NCBI RefSeq assembly: GCF_003730195.1
Contig: NZ_QWGG01000001.1
Coordinates: 186,001-250,000 of the forward strand
Source: Halosimplex salinum
GTDB taxonomy: Archaea > Halobacteriota > Halobacteria > Halobacteriales > Haloarculaceae
Length of the DNA: 64,000 bases
Reading direction: 5' to 3'
Positions 54,643-62,683 of the stretch are shown piece by piece. Each line of letters opens with the position of its first letter. Position 1 is the first letter of the stretch. The notes beneath the pieces are model-generated. The model saw only the letters and a program-made list of their open reading frames with translations. It did not search any database and was not told the origin of the DNA. The position numbers and the translations under genes were made by a program.

Positions 54643-55683
54643 TTAGAACATCGCTCCGAGTGCGTCGCCGGCGTCCTCGTCGTCGTCGTCATCCTCGTCC
54701 GCGGCCTCGTCGGCCTCGGCTTCGGACTCGTCGCTCTCGTCGGCGCCGTCCTCGGTGTCGGGTTGGTCGTCGGTCGATTCGGTCGCGGGCTCCTCGACGT
54801 CCTGCAGGTCCTCCGGGAGGGCCTCGGGGTCGTCGACCTGCGCCGCCAGCGCGCGTACCTGCGCGTCGGCTTTCGAGACGAGGTCGTCGGCCAGGTCCGG
54901 GCTCTCGATGGACGCCTGCAGGCCGAGGCTCTTCGCGTCGCCCCGAGCCTTCTGGAGCAGCGTCGGAGCGGTCTGGTCGGTCGGGAAGACCGCGTTGACG
55001 GCGAGGTTGCGGGCGCGTGCGGCCGCCGCCTCGATGTCCGCCTGGTACTCCTCGACGTCCAGTTCGAGCTCTTCGGGTTCGAACAGCACGCCCTCCGCGT
55101 AGACGGCGCGCAGGTCCAGCCCGACTTCCTTGGGCTCGATACCGAGCTCGCTCAGGACGTTCGACAGGTCCGTCGAGACTTCCTCGCCAGCCGAGAGGAC
55201 CGTCGAGTCCTCGAGGACCTGGATCGACCCTTCCTGGATGCGCGCGTTCGCGCCGACCTGCTGGAGGTCGCCGACGAACGGGCCGGGGTCGATCCCCGTG
55301 TCACCCTCCGGGATGACGATGTCGTTCGAGGCGACCTCGCCGGCGTTGATCGGTGCCGGGGTCTTCGAGGCTTCCAGCTGCTGGAAGAGCCCGAACGGGT
55401 TCTCGTTGGTGCCGACGAGGCCGACCTGGCCCGACACGTAGTCGGTCAGGACTTCGAGGCCGTCGTCGACCTCCTGGAGTGCACGCACGACGAGCGTGTT
55501 GCGCGAGACGCGCAGCTCGGCGGTGCCGTACAGGTCTCGGCGCATGTCCTGCAGCTGTCGGGAGGGGATGCCAGTGATGTCGACGATGCCCACGCTGTCG
55601 TAGGACTCGATCATCTCGACGATGTCGGCGACCTCCTCCTGCTTCCACTGCGGGATGGTCTCTGTCTTGCGTTCTGCGCTCAT
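54643..55683 (-). CDS. rpl10: Ribosomal protein L10 (P0, uL10)
   Basis: 346 aa. rRNA-binding N-terminus ([17 protein letters not shown].., [23 protein letters not shown]), archaeal insert domain, helical spine binding L12 dimers ([17 protein letters not shown].. and [15 protein letters not shown]) and acidic C-terminal tail ending DALGAMF. One base after the L1 stop. Typical archaeal length. Confidence 0.96.
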   Translation of the reverse strand: MSAERKTETIPQWKQEEVADIVEMIESYDSVGIVDITGIPSRQLQDMRRDLYGTAELRVSRNTLVVRALQEVDDGLEVLTDYVSGQVGLVGTNENPFGLFQQLEASKTPAPINAGEVASNDIVIPEGDTGIDPGPFVGDLQQVGANARIQEGSIQVLEDSTVLSAGEEVSTDLSNVLSELGIEPKEVGLDLRAVYAEGVLFEPEELELDVEEYQADIEAAAARARNLAVNAVFPTDQTAPTLLQKARGDAKSLGLQASIESPDLADDLVSKADAQVRALAAQVDDPEALPEDLQDVEEPATESTDDQPDTEDGADESDESEAEADEAADEDDDDDEDAGDALGAMF

Positions 55684-55684
55684 G

Positions 55685-56323
55685 TTAGGCGACCTCCACT
55701 GCCGGCCCCATCGTCGTCTTCACGTAGATGGTGTCGATGTTGAGGGGACCTTTCTCCAGGTCGGCGTGCAGGCGCCGGAGGATCACGTCGATGTTGTCGC
55801 CGATCTCCTCGGCGGACATCTCCTCGGCACCGACGCGGGTGTGGAACGTGCGTCGGTCGCCACTGCGGATCGTGACGGAGTTTTTCAGTCGCTCGACCAT
55901 CTCGACCACGTCGTCGTCCGGCGCGATCGGGTCGGGCATCTTCCCTCGGGGACCGAGCACGGTCCCGAGGTAGCGACCGATGTCCTGCATGAGCGACTCC
56001 TCCGCGAGGAAGAAGTCGGTCTCGTCGGCCAGGTCCTTGGCCTCGTTCTCGTTGTCTCCCAGGTCTGCGAGATCGTCGCCGTCGAGGACTTCCTCGGCGG
56101 CTTCTTCGGCGCGCAGGGCGGTCTCGCCCTCCGCGAACACGACGATCTGGGTCTCCTGTCCGGTCCCGGACGGGAGGACCACGTCCTGGTCGACGCGGTT
56201 CGACGGGTCGTCTAAGTCGATGTCGCGCAGATTTATCGCGAGGTCGACCGTCTCCCGGAAATTCCGGGGCGGTGCGTCCTCGAGTGCACGAGTTACTGCG
56301 TTCTCTATTTCCTGATCTGCCAT
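55685..56323 (-). CDS. rpl1: Ribosomal protein L1 (uL1)
   Basis: 212 aa. [65 protein letters not shown] and [23 protein letters not shown] are standard L1 stretches. SD GGAGGTGA is three bases before the ATG. Its mRNA leader holds hairpins at 56363-56387 and 56335-56358, likely for autoregulation. Confidence 0.96.
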   Translation of the reverse strand: MADQEIENAVTRALEDAPPRNFRETVDLAINLRDIDLDDPSNRVDQDVVLPSGTGQETQIVVFAEGETALRAEEAAEEVLDGDDLADLGDNENEAKDLADETDFFLAEESLMQDIGRYLGTVLGPRGKMPDPIAPDDDVVEMVERLKNSVTIRSGDRRTFHTRVGAEEMSAEEIGDNIDVILRRLHADLEKGPLNIDTIYVKTTMGPAVEVA

Positions 56324-56362
56324 TGTTCACCTCCGTAGTACGCCAACGGCTCCTACGGGTCA

Positions 56363-56387
56363 GTGAAACAGGCAAAGCCTGTCTCAC
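56363..56387 (-). promoter_or_regulatory. Putative L1 autoregulatory hairpin in the L1-L10-L12 leader
   Basis: Minus-strand GTGAGACAGGC-TTT-GCCTGTTTCAC folds with 10 of 11 pairs. A second short hairpin GTAG..AGCC/GGC..CTAC lies between it and the SD (about 56335-56358). L1 proteins repress their own operon in haloarchaea by binding mRNA sequences that mimic the rRNA site; I infer that role here. TATA-like GGTTTAAGT at 56409-56417 (minus strand) would start the transcript near 56390. Confidence 0.5.
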
Positions 56388-56408
56388 CTGTGGGGACGCC
56401 GATGCGAA

Positions 56409-56417
56409 ACTTAAACC
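56409..56417 (-). promoter_or_regulatory. TATA-like box for rpl1-rpl10-rpl12
   Basis: Minus-strand GGTTTAAGTTTC lies about 90 bp upstream of the L1 ATG; a start near 56390 gives the leader with two hairpins. Confidence 0.45.
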
Positions 56418-56565
56418 CGTCGAACCGCCGTTCAGAGGCCACTTCGTGACCGACTGTCACGGCCACCGGCCCCTCTCGCAGCGACCCACCCGCAGCTCTA
56501 TCACCGGAGACCGCCGAGAAATACCGCACTGCGTTCGTTTTGCGAGTCTGACGAGCGTTTGCGGA

Positions 56566-57054
56566 CTACGCTGCCGCTTCGTCCGCAAAGACGTCGTCGT
56601 ACTCGCCCTCGTCGATCCGCTCTTTGAACTCGCGCGGGTTGTTCCCCTCGATGGTCACACCGAGCGAGGTGCAGGTGCCGACGACTTCCTTCGCGGCGTT
56701 CTTCAGGTCGTAGGCGAGCAGGTCGGGGTGTTTCTGCTCGGCGATCTGCTTGACCTGCTCCGCGGTGAGGTCGGCGACGAAGGTCTCCTGGGGTTCGCCG
56801 CTGCCCGTGTCGAAGCCGGCCTCGTCCTTGATGAGTTCGGCCGTCGGCGGGACGCCGACCTCGATCGAGAACGACCCGTCGTCCTCGTACTCGATGGTAA
56901 CGGGGACTTCGGTGCCGTCGAACGCTTCGGTCTGGTCGTTGATCTCCTGGACGACAGCCTGCACGTCCACGGGTGTCGGACCGAGCTCCGGTCCGAGGGG
57001 CGGGCCCGGATTGGCCTGCCCGCCCGGGACGAGCACTTCGATAGTTCCAGCCAT
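56566..57054 (-). CDS. rpl11: Ribosomal protein L11 (uL11)
   Basis: 162 aa. MAGTIEVLVPGGQANPGPPLGPELGPT contains the thiostrepton/EF-G-binding PPLGP loop, followed by VDVQAVVQEINDQTEAFDGTEVPV and the RNA-binding domain (KHPDLLAYDLKNAAKEVVGTCTSLG). ATG at 57054. Separated from L1 by 242 bp, so L11 has its own promoter: TTCTTAAAC at 57078-57086 gives a near-leaderless mRNA. Confidence 0.95.
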   Translation of the reverse strand: MAGTIEVLVPGGQANPGPPLGPELGPTPVDVQAVVQEINDQTEAFDGTEVPVTIEYEDDGSFSIEVGVPPTAELIKDEAGFDTGSGEPQETFVADLTAEQVKQIAEQKHPDLLAYDLKNAAKEVVGTCTSLGVTIEGNNPREFKERIDEGEYDDVFADEAAA

Positions 57055-57077
57055 ACACGTGGAAACCGGCGGGGCCG

Positions 57078-57086
57078 GTTTAAGAA
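57078..57086 (-). promoter_or_regulatory. TATA box of rpl11
   Basis: Minus-strand TTCTTAAAC, 27 bp before the ATG at 57054. Confidence 0.5.
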
Positions 57087-57353
57087 TTGCTTTTCCCGGA
57101 CGCTCCGTGCCACGACGACACATGTTGGGTACAACGAACAATACCCACCCCGGTGTAGCTCCGACCGTCGCTCCGTCAGATTGCCGTCCCCAGGGCTCCC
57201 CCTCTCCTGAGCCCCCGAAACCCGTCGATCCGCCACGACTGAATTCTGTAACTACTGCTGTAACAACCGTGCGATACCTATTTCCGTACTCAGTCCTGAC
57301 GATCGGATGCGAACAACGGACCGGTGGCGACACGCCGCCGGTCCGGCACCACC

Positions 57354-58343
57354 ATGACAAGCACGAACCAGCGAGTCACGGGCCGTCACGTTCAGCCCTT
57401 CGAACGCGAGGACGACGAGTCCGAGGCAGCGACCGAGTCCGAACGCGAGCGAGACGAGTGCCCCGAGTGCGGTGCCGCGGGGATCACCGACGAGAAGCGC
57501 GGTGAGATGGTGTGTCAGGAGTGCGGCGTCGTTCTCGAGGAGGACGTCGTCGACCGCGGGCCGGAGTGGCGGTCGTTCGACGCCCGCGACAAGGCCGAGA
57601 AGAGCCGCGTCGGATCGCCGACGACGGAGATGCTCCACGACAAGGGACTCTCCTCGGTGATCGACTGGCAGAACAAGGACGCCAACGGGCAGACGCTCTC
57701 CCCGAAGAAGCGCGAGCAGATGTCCCGCCTGCGAACCTGGGACGAACGCTTCCGCTCCCAGAGCGCCCAGGACCGGAACCTCAAGCAGGCGCTCGGCGAA
57801 TTCGACCGGATGGCCTCCGCGCTCGGCATCCCGAAGGACGCCCGCGAGACGGCCAGCGTCATCTATCGCCGCGCGCTCGACGAGGAACTCATCCCCGGCC
57901 GCTCCATCGAAGCGATGGCGACAGGCTCCCTTTACGCGGGCGCGCGTCAAGCGGGCGTCCCGCGCACGCTCGACGAACTCGAAGTGGTCAGCCGTGTCGA
58001 GCGCAAGGAGTTCGCGCGCGCCTACCGCTACATCGCCCGGGAGCTCGAACTCGCGATGAAGCCGACCGACCCGGCACAGTTCGTCCCGCGTCTGACCTCC
58101 GACCTCGACCTCCCCGAGGAGACCAAACAGCGGGCGATGGAGCTGCTCGAAGCCGGCAAGCGCGAGGGGGTCCACTCGGGCAAGAACCCCGTCGGACTCG
58201 CTGCGGCGGCCATCTACGCCGCCGGTCGGCTGACGAACGTCGACGTGACCCAGCACGAGGTCGCCGACGTGGCCGACGTCTCCGCGGTGACGATCCGCGA
58301 CCGGTACACCGAACTGCTCGACGCCGACGACCAGGTCGCCTGA
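57354..58343 (+). CDS. tfb: Transcription initiation factor B (TFB)
   Basis: 329 aa. N-terminal zinc ribbon CPECGAAG..CQECGVVLEEDVV, B-reader/linker PEWRSFDARDKAEKSRVGSPTTE (parts EWRSFDARD and KSRVGSPTTE) and two cyclin repeats (GEFDRMASALGIPKDARETASVIYRRA.. and LELLEAGKREGVHSGKNPVGLAAAAIYAA..). Haloarchaea encode many TFBs, so this is one paralogue. ATG at 57354 (MTSTNQRVTGRH). Divergent from L11, 299 bp away. Confidence 0.95.
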   Translation: MTSTNQRVTGRHVQPFEREDDESEAATESERERDECPECGAAGITDEKRGEMVCQECGVVLEEDVVDRGPEWRSFDARDKAEKSRVGSPTTEMLHDKGLSSVIDWQNKDANGQTLSPKKREQMSRLRTWDERFRSQSAQDRNLKQALGEFDRMASALGIPKDARETASVIYRRALDEELIPGRSIEAMATGSLYAGARQAGVPRTLDELEVVSRVERKEFARAYRYIARELELAMKPTDPAQFVPRLTSDLDLPEETKQRAMELLEAGKREGVHSGKNPVGLAAAAIYAAGRLTNVDVTQHEVADVADVSAVTIRDRYTELLDADDQVA

Positions 58344-58485
58344 GCTCCGATGTCGACAGCAGACGGAGACCGCGCTACAGACGGTCGGTCCGGCCCGCCG
58401 AGGCCCGGGACCGGACGCGACCGTCTCGAACGACCACCGTTATCCCGTCGACCGTGCAATGTCCTCTGAGAGACCACCAGTATCC

Positions 58486-59322
58486 ATGTCGAACGACGAG
58501 TCCCCCGTCGGACCCGACGAGGACGACCTCGTCTCCGAGACGACCTCGCTCCTCGAGACGTTCGGACTGACGGCCTACGAAGCGAAGTGTTTCGTCGCCC
58601 TGACGCGCATCGGCCACGGCACCGCCCGCGAACTCGCGGAGGTCGCCGACGTGCCCCGCCCGCGCGTCTACGACAGCGTCGAGTCCCTCCAGGAGCGCGG
58701 ACTCGCCGACGTCCAGGACTCCCAGCCGCGCCGGTTTCGCGCGTCGGACCCCCGCGACGCCGTCGAGACTATCCGCCGCGAGTACGGCGAGCGCCTCGAC
58801 CGCCTCGAAGGCCTCCTCCCGCGACTCAAGTCGCCCGAACCCCGCGAGGAACGAGCCGGCGTCTGGGTCGTCGAGGGCGACGACGCCGTCAGCGACCGCC
58901 TCGCGGGCCTCGCCGCGGACGCGACCGGAGAACTGCTCGTCGTCGTCGCCGTCGAGAGCCTGCTGACCGACGACCTGCTCGAGGCGCTGTCGGCCGCCGA
59001 CGAACGCGGCGTCGCGGTCACCGCCGGATCGCCGAGCCCGGCGATCCGCGACGCTATCGCGGACGCCGCACCCGGTGCGACCGTCCTCGAGACCTGGACG
59101 TGGTGGACGGACCATCCCATCGAAGCCGGCGAGATCAGCGCGATCCTCATGGCCGACGGCAGCGAACTGCTCGTCAGTTCGGACCTGGAGACGGATCTCC
59201 CCGGAGTCGACCGCCACAGCGCCGTCTGGACCGACGACGAACGCGCGCCGCTGGTCGGGATGATGCGACCGCTCCTCGCGAACGCAATTCGGTTCGGCCC
59301 CGAAGCGTCTGGACCGGCCTGA
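58486..59322 (+). CDS. TrmB-family transcription regulator
   Basis: 278 aa. wHTH LLETFGLTAYEAKCFVALTRIGHGTARELAEVADVPRPRVYDSVESL (parts: LLETFGLTAYEAKCFVALTR and ELAEVADVPRPRVYDSVESL), then a PLD-like C-terminal domain (VVEGDDAVSDRLAGLAADATGELLVVVAVES and ISAILMADGSELLVSSD). TrmB proteins often sense sugars, but shorter ones act on other metabolites. ATG at 58486 (MSNDESPVG) is preferred to one at 58459. No sugar transporter nearby. Confidence 0.8.
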   Translation: MSNDESPVGPDEDDLVSETTSLLETFGLTAYEAKCFVALTRIGHGTARELAEVADVPRPRVYDSVESLQERGLADVQDSQPRRFRASDPRDAVETIRREYGERLDRLEGLLPRLKSPEPREERAGVWVVEGDDAVSDRLAGLAADATGELLVVVAVESLLTDDLLEALSAADERGVAVTAGSPSPAIRDAIADAAPGATVLETWTWWTDHPIEAGEISAILMADGSELLVSSDLETDLPGVDRHSAVWTDDERAPLVGMMRPLLANAIRFGPEASGPA

Positions 59323-59385
59323 CCTGCAGAAGCCGCTCCGACTCGACGCCGACCGCGGGCATCGAGTCGACCGAGTGACACCGAT

Positions 59386-59586
59386 TCAGGCGACCGAGAT
59401 CCCGTTGCGCGCGAGGAAGTCGCTCGCGCTCTTTATCTCGACCGGGCTCCCGATGATCCGAACCTGGCACTCCTCCTGACGGATCGTGAGTGTAAACCGC
59501 TCTTCGAGGTCCGCTTTCAGCCCATCGATCGCGCTGGCTGGCAGGAGGATCTCCGTGCTGTCACGGAGTCGGTCCGGATCCGACAT
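59386..59586 (-). CDS. Small conserved haloarchaeal protein (66 aa, VNG_1110C-like)
   Basis: MSDPDRLRDSTEILLPASAIDGL.. begins an alpha-beta protein with FTLTIRQEECQVRIIGSPVEIKSASDFLARNGISVA (central beta hairpin and terminal helix). No catalytic motif. ATG at 59586 is chosen; longer frame upstream is Arg/Glu-rich and less family-like. Confidence 0.6.
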   Translation of the reverse strand: MSDPDRLRDSTEILLPASAIDGLKADLEERFTLTIRQEECQVRIIGSPVEIKSASDFLARNGISVA

Positions 59587-59730
59587 GATCGATCCTGTCG
59601 GCTCTCGTCGTATTAGTGTATCGAAACGCCGCTCGTTCTCTTCTGTCAACATGTGTCGATGGGGCGCGCCGCGGGCCCCACCCGGTCGGGAAGAACACCT
59701 TTTTCGGTACCGCTTGCCGACTCACTGATA

Positions 59731-60840
59731 ATGGGGCTCGAAGAGGAGATCCGCGAGATCGAAGAGGAGATCGCGACCACGCCCTACAACAAGTCGACCG
59801 AGAGCCACATCGGTCGGCTGAAAGCGAAGCTCGCGGAGAAAAAGGAGAAGCTGGAGAACCAGTCCTCCGCCGGCGGCGGGTCGGGATACGCCGTCGAGAA
59901 GACCGGCGACGCGACCGTCGCGCTGGTCGGCTTCCCGAGCGTCGGCAAGTCCACGCTCCTGAACGCCCTCACGAACGCCGAGAGCGAGGTCGGTTCCTAC
60001 GAGTTCACGACGCTCGACGTCAACCCCGGCATGCTGCAGTACAACGGCGCGAACATCCAGATGCTCGACGTGCCCGGGCTCATCGAGGGGGCCGCGGAGG
60101 GGCGCGGCGACGGACAGGCCGTCCTCTCGGTCGTCCGCACCGCCGACCTCGTCGTCTTCGTCCTTTCCGTCTTCGAGATCGACCAGTACGCGCGTCTCTC
60201 CGAGGAACTGTACAACAACAAGGTTCGCATCGACACCGAACCCCCCCGCGTTACCGTGCGGAAGAAACACAAGGACGGGATCAACGTCACCGCGAGCACC
60301 GACCTCGAACTGGACGAGGAGACGATCAAGAGCGTCCTGCGCGAGCGCGGATACGTGAACGCCGACGTCAACATCGGGGAACAGGTCGACATCGACCGCC
60401 TGCTCGACGGCGTGCTCGACAACCGCGAGTACCTCCCGTCGCTCGTGACGGTCAACAAGGCCGACCTCATCGAACCCGACTACCTCGACACCGTCCACGA
60501 CCAGCTCCGCGAGCACGACATCGACCCGGAGGATGCCATCTTCATCAGCGCCGAGGAACAGAAGGGGCTCGACGCGCTCAAGGAGGCGATCTGGGAGGAG
60601 CTCGGGCTCATCCGGATCTACATGGACAAACCGGGCCGCGGTGTCGACTACGACGAACCGCTCGTCCTGCGCGAAGGGGATACGATCGAGGACGCGTGCG
60701 AGAAACTCGGCGGGGAGTTCGAGGACCGCTTCCGGTTCGCGCGCGTCTCCGGTCCGAGCGCCAAACACGACGAACAGCAGGTCGGGATGGACCACGAACT
60801 CGCCGACGAGGACGTGCTCCGCATCCTGACGACGCGATGA
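59731..60840 (+). CDS. DRG-family GTP-binding protein
   Basis: 369 aa, Obg/DRG superfamily. Helical N-terminus (EEEIREIEEEIATTPYNKSTESHIGRLKAKLAEKK), then G1 VGFPSVGKSTLLNAL, G2-like TTLDVNPG, G3 DVPGLIEGAAEGRGDG, G4 NKAD and a C-terminal TGS-like domain (GLIRIYMDKPGRGVDYDEPLVLREGDTIEDACEKLG). DRG proteins work in translation-linked processes. Next gene overlaps by ATGA. Confidence 0.93.
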   Translation: MGLEEEIREIEEEIATTPYNKSTESHIGRLKAKLAEKKEKLENQSSAGGGSGYAVEKTGDATVALVGFPSVGKSTLLNALTNAESEVGSYEFTTLDVNPGMLQYNGANIQMLDVPGLIEGAAEGRGDGQAVLSVVRTADLVVFVLSVFEIDQYARLSEELYNNKVRIDTEPPRVTVRKKHKDGINVTASTDLELDEETIKSVLRERGYVNADVNIGEQVDIDRLLDGVLDNREYLPSLVTVNKADLIEPDYLDTVHDQLREHDIDPEDAIFISAEEQKGLDALKEAIWEELGLIRIYMDKPGRGVDYDEPLVLREGDTIEDACEKLGGEFEDRFRFARVSGPSAKHDEQQVGMDHELADEDVLRILTTR

Positions 60841-61274
60841 GCCGCCGGGAAGCCGAGGACTCGCCCGTCCCTCCCGCCAGACGGGCGCTCGTCGTCGCCG
60901 CTGCCGGGGTCGTCCCCTGGCTAGTCATTCCGTACGGTGACGGGTACAGCCTCGTCCTCTCGGTCGCGCTCGCGAACCCGGAGACGCTCACGCTGACCTC
61001 GGTCTACCACTACGTCTTCGTGTACACGCGCGACATTCCGACCGCGCTGTTAGCCTGGCCTGTCGCGTCGCTCCTCTACGTCTCGGGGGTCGCCAGCGCG
61101 GCGCTCTCCCGGGTCGGACGTGAGGACCGTCGCGTCACCGCCGGGCTGTTCGCCCTTGCGGGACTGGACGTGCTCTACGCGGCCGTCGGATTCTCCTCGT
61201 ATCGGGCCGGTGTCGTGGCGATCCCGCTGGGGGTCGTCGGGCTCTGGCTCGCGGCGTGGACGAGCAGACCCTGA
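60837..61274 (+). CDS. Integral membrane protein (TIGR04206-like)
   Basis: 145 aa. Starts with an ATGA overlap of the DRG stop. Four hydrophobic segments: RALVVAAAGVVPWLVIP, LALTLTSVYHYVFVY-type region, TALLAWPVASLLYVSGVASAAL and VAIPLGVVGLWLAAW. Function unknown; coupled to the GTPase gene. Confidence 0.65.
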   Translation: MSRREAEDSPVPPARRALVVAAAGVVPWLVIPYGDGYSLVLSVALANPETLTLTSVYHYVFVYTRDIPTALLAWPVASLLYVSGVASAALSRVGREDRRVTAGLFALAGLDVLYAAVGFSSYRAGVVAIPLGVVGLWLAAWTSRP

Positions 61275-61322
61275 TCTTCCGCGTTCGGTATCCTCTTCTA
61301 GCTGGCTACCCAGTTTTCGGAT

Positions 61323-62075
61323 ATGGACGGTACGCTCGACCACGTGATGATGCGCGTCGAAGACCTGGACGAATCGCTCGACTGGTACACGACACACCTC
61401 GACTACGAGGAGAAGGGCCGCTGGGAGGCTGACACCTTCACGAACGTCTTCCTCGGCCCCGAAGACGTTCACGACGAGGGCGCACTGCTCGAACTGACCT
61501 ACAACCACGACGGCCGGTCGTACACCATGGGCGACGGCTGGGGCCACATCGCGGTCCGCGTCGAAGACGTCAACGACGCCTACTACGAACTGATGGACGA
61601 GGGCGTCGAGGACTACCGACGGCCGGAGGACAACCCGGGGTACGCGTTCGTGAAAGACCCGGACGGCCACGAGATCGAGATCGTCGAGCGCGACCACGGC
61701 GCACGCTGGAGCATCGACCACACGATGATCCGCGTCGAGGACGCCGACGAGGCGCTGGGCTGGTGGACCCGCAAGTTCGAGTACGAGCACACCGGCCGCT
61801 GGGAAGCGGACACCTTCGCGAACTACTTCCTGAAGCCCGAGGACGCCGCCGAGGAGGCGATGGCCGTCGAACTCACCTACAATTACGACGGGCGCACGTA
61901 CGAACTGGGTGACGCCTGGGGCCACCTCGCCGTCCGCGTCGGCGACCTGCACGACGGCTGGGACTCGCTGATGACGCGGGAGGCCGAGGACTACCGCGAC
62001 CCCGAGAGCTGTGACAACAACTACGCGTTCACCAAGGACCCGGATGGGCACGAAGTAGAAGTCGTCACGTCGTAG
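61323..62075 (+). CDS. Two-domain VOC/glyoxalase-family metalloprotein
   Basis: 250 aa, two glyoxalase I-like modules in one chain. Module 1: LDHVMMRVEDLDESLDWY, LLELTYNHD, WGHIAVRVEDVNDAYY and DPDGHEIEIVE. Module 2: IDHTMIRVEDADEALGWW, AVELTYNYD, WGHLAVRVGDLHDGWD and DPDGHEVEVVT. Both keep His/Glu metal ligands. Lactoylglutathione lyase or extradiol-like activity is possible; haloarchaea use other thiols, so substrate unclear. TCGGATATG precedes the start. Downstream lies a fragment of its own 3' end. Confidence 0.8.
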   Translation: MDGTLDHVMMRVEDLDESLDWYTTHLDYEEKGRWEADTFTNVFLGPEDVHDEGALLELTYNHDGRSYTMGDGWGHIAVRVEDVNDAYYELMDEGVEDYRRPEDNPGYAFVKDPDGHEIEIVERDHGARWSIDHTMIRVEDADEALGWWTRKFEYEHTGRWEADTFANYFLKPEDAAEEAMAVELTYNYDGRTYELGDAWGHLAVRVGDLHDGWDSLMTREAEDYRDPESCDNNYAFTKDPDGHEVEVVTS

Positions 62076-62089
62076 AAGGGACTGAACGG

Positions 62090-62131
62090 GCGCGAGCGAA
62101 GCGAGCGGCCGCTTTTTTGCCCCATCTTTTT
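62090..62131 (+). terminator. T-rich terminator after the VOC gene
   Basis: A GC-rich hairpin-like stretch (GCGAGCGAAGCGAGCGGCCGC) is followed by T6 at 62113-62118 and another T5 near 62127, matching the T-run type of archaeal intrinsic terminators. Confidence 0.55.
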
Positions 62132-62180
62132 GCCGCGAGCGGTGTGCGAAGCACTCCCGAGCGGGAAAAAGGTGGTCGGG

Positions 62181-62222
62181 AAGGATCCGGACGGCCACGA
62201 AGTGGAAGTCCTCACGTCGTAG
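62181..62222 (+). pseudogene. Duplicated 3' fragment of the VOC gene
   Basis: Codes for K-D-P-D-G-H-E-V-E-V-L-T-S-stop, matching the last 14 codons at 62034-62075 with 37 of 42 bases. No upstream coding frame is attached. Probably a relic of a tandem duplication or recombination. Confidence 0.75.
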
Positions 62223-62386
62223 TCAGGTGTCGTGCGTCCGCGGACGGTAGAAGGATGCGGAGCGACCTGAAGATCGAGCGGCGAGAATCACACTACTCGC
62301 GGTCGACTGTGCTCGGCGCAGTGACAGTCGACCCGGTCGAACCCATCTACACGGTCGGTAGGCTGTGCTTACGGCCCCGGTTTCGG

Positions 62387-62396
62387 TATTTAATAT
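62387..62396 (+). promoter_or_regulatory. Upstream TATA-like box
   Basis: tatttaatat, with the palindrome AGACAGGTGTCT (62418-62429) at about the expected start point. A distal promoter for the S-layer transcript or an antisense start is possible. Confidence 0.45.
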
Positions 62397-62528
62397 CCCG
62401 CCAGTCAGCCGCCCGTAAGACAGGTGTCTGACACGTGGTCGAGGGTGCGGTAACCAGTCACAAACGGGTTCTACGTGGGGTTCTGTGCCACGAACGGACC
62501 GTTCATCCCGCGGACGTGACCACAAAGC

Positions 62529-62537
62529 ATTTATTAC
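62529..62537 (+). promoter_or_regulatory. TATA box of the S-layer gene
   Basis: atttattac at 62529-62537 would give a start near 62557 and a leader of about 120 nt. The S-layer gene of Halobacterium also has a leader of about 110 nt, which supports the assignment. Confidence 0.6.
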
Positions 62538-62569
62538 ATCCGATGGTGGTTCGTACCGTACCCCTACCC

Positions 62570-62683
62570 ATGGCTGCAGTATTGAGTATCCCGCTGTCGG
62601 TTCGGCGCGGCCGACTATCGGTCGCGTGTCCGCGCGGTTTGAAAGCTACTGTGGCCGCTGATAGAAGATCCAACAAACTATGA
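62570..62683 (+). CDS. Putative leader peptide overlapping the S-layer start
   Basis: ATG at 62570 (13 nt after the predicted start) opens a 37-codon frame MAAVLSIPLSVRRGRLS.. whose TGA (62681-62683) overlaps the S-layer ATG (62680-62682) as ATGA. Product is Arg-rich and not halophile-like, so regulation of translation is more likely than a stable protein. It may be accidental. Confidence 0.4.
   Translation: MAAVLSIPLSVRRGRLSVACPRGLKATVAADRRSNKL

Larger units (their letters stand above)
62076..62679. other. Intergenic region between the VOC gene and the S-layer gene
   Basis: No full gene. It holds the T-rich terminator, a hairpin at 62126-62171, a 42-bp copy of the VOC gene's 3' end at 62181-62222, two TATA-like boxes (62387-62396 and 62529-62537), an AGACAGGTGTCT palindrome at 62418-62429 and the S-layer leader with a short frame from 62570. 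Confidence 0.65.

Noticed and set aside
62223-62525. Minus-strand frame upstream of the S-layer gene
   Set aside because: Arg/Pro-rich, no motif, and overlaps both candidate promoters.
62435-62569. Longer form of the S-layer upstream frame from 62435
   Set aside because: It would start before the TATA box at 62529, so only the part from 62570 can lie in the proximal transcript.
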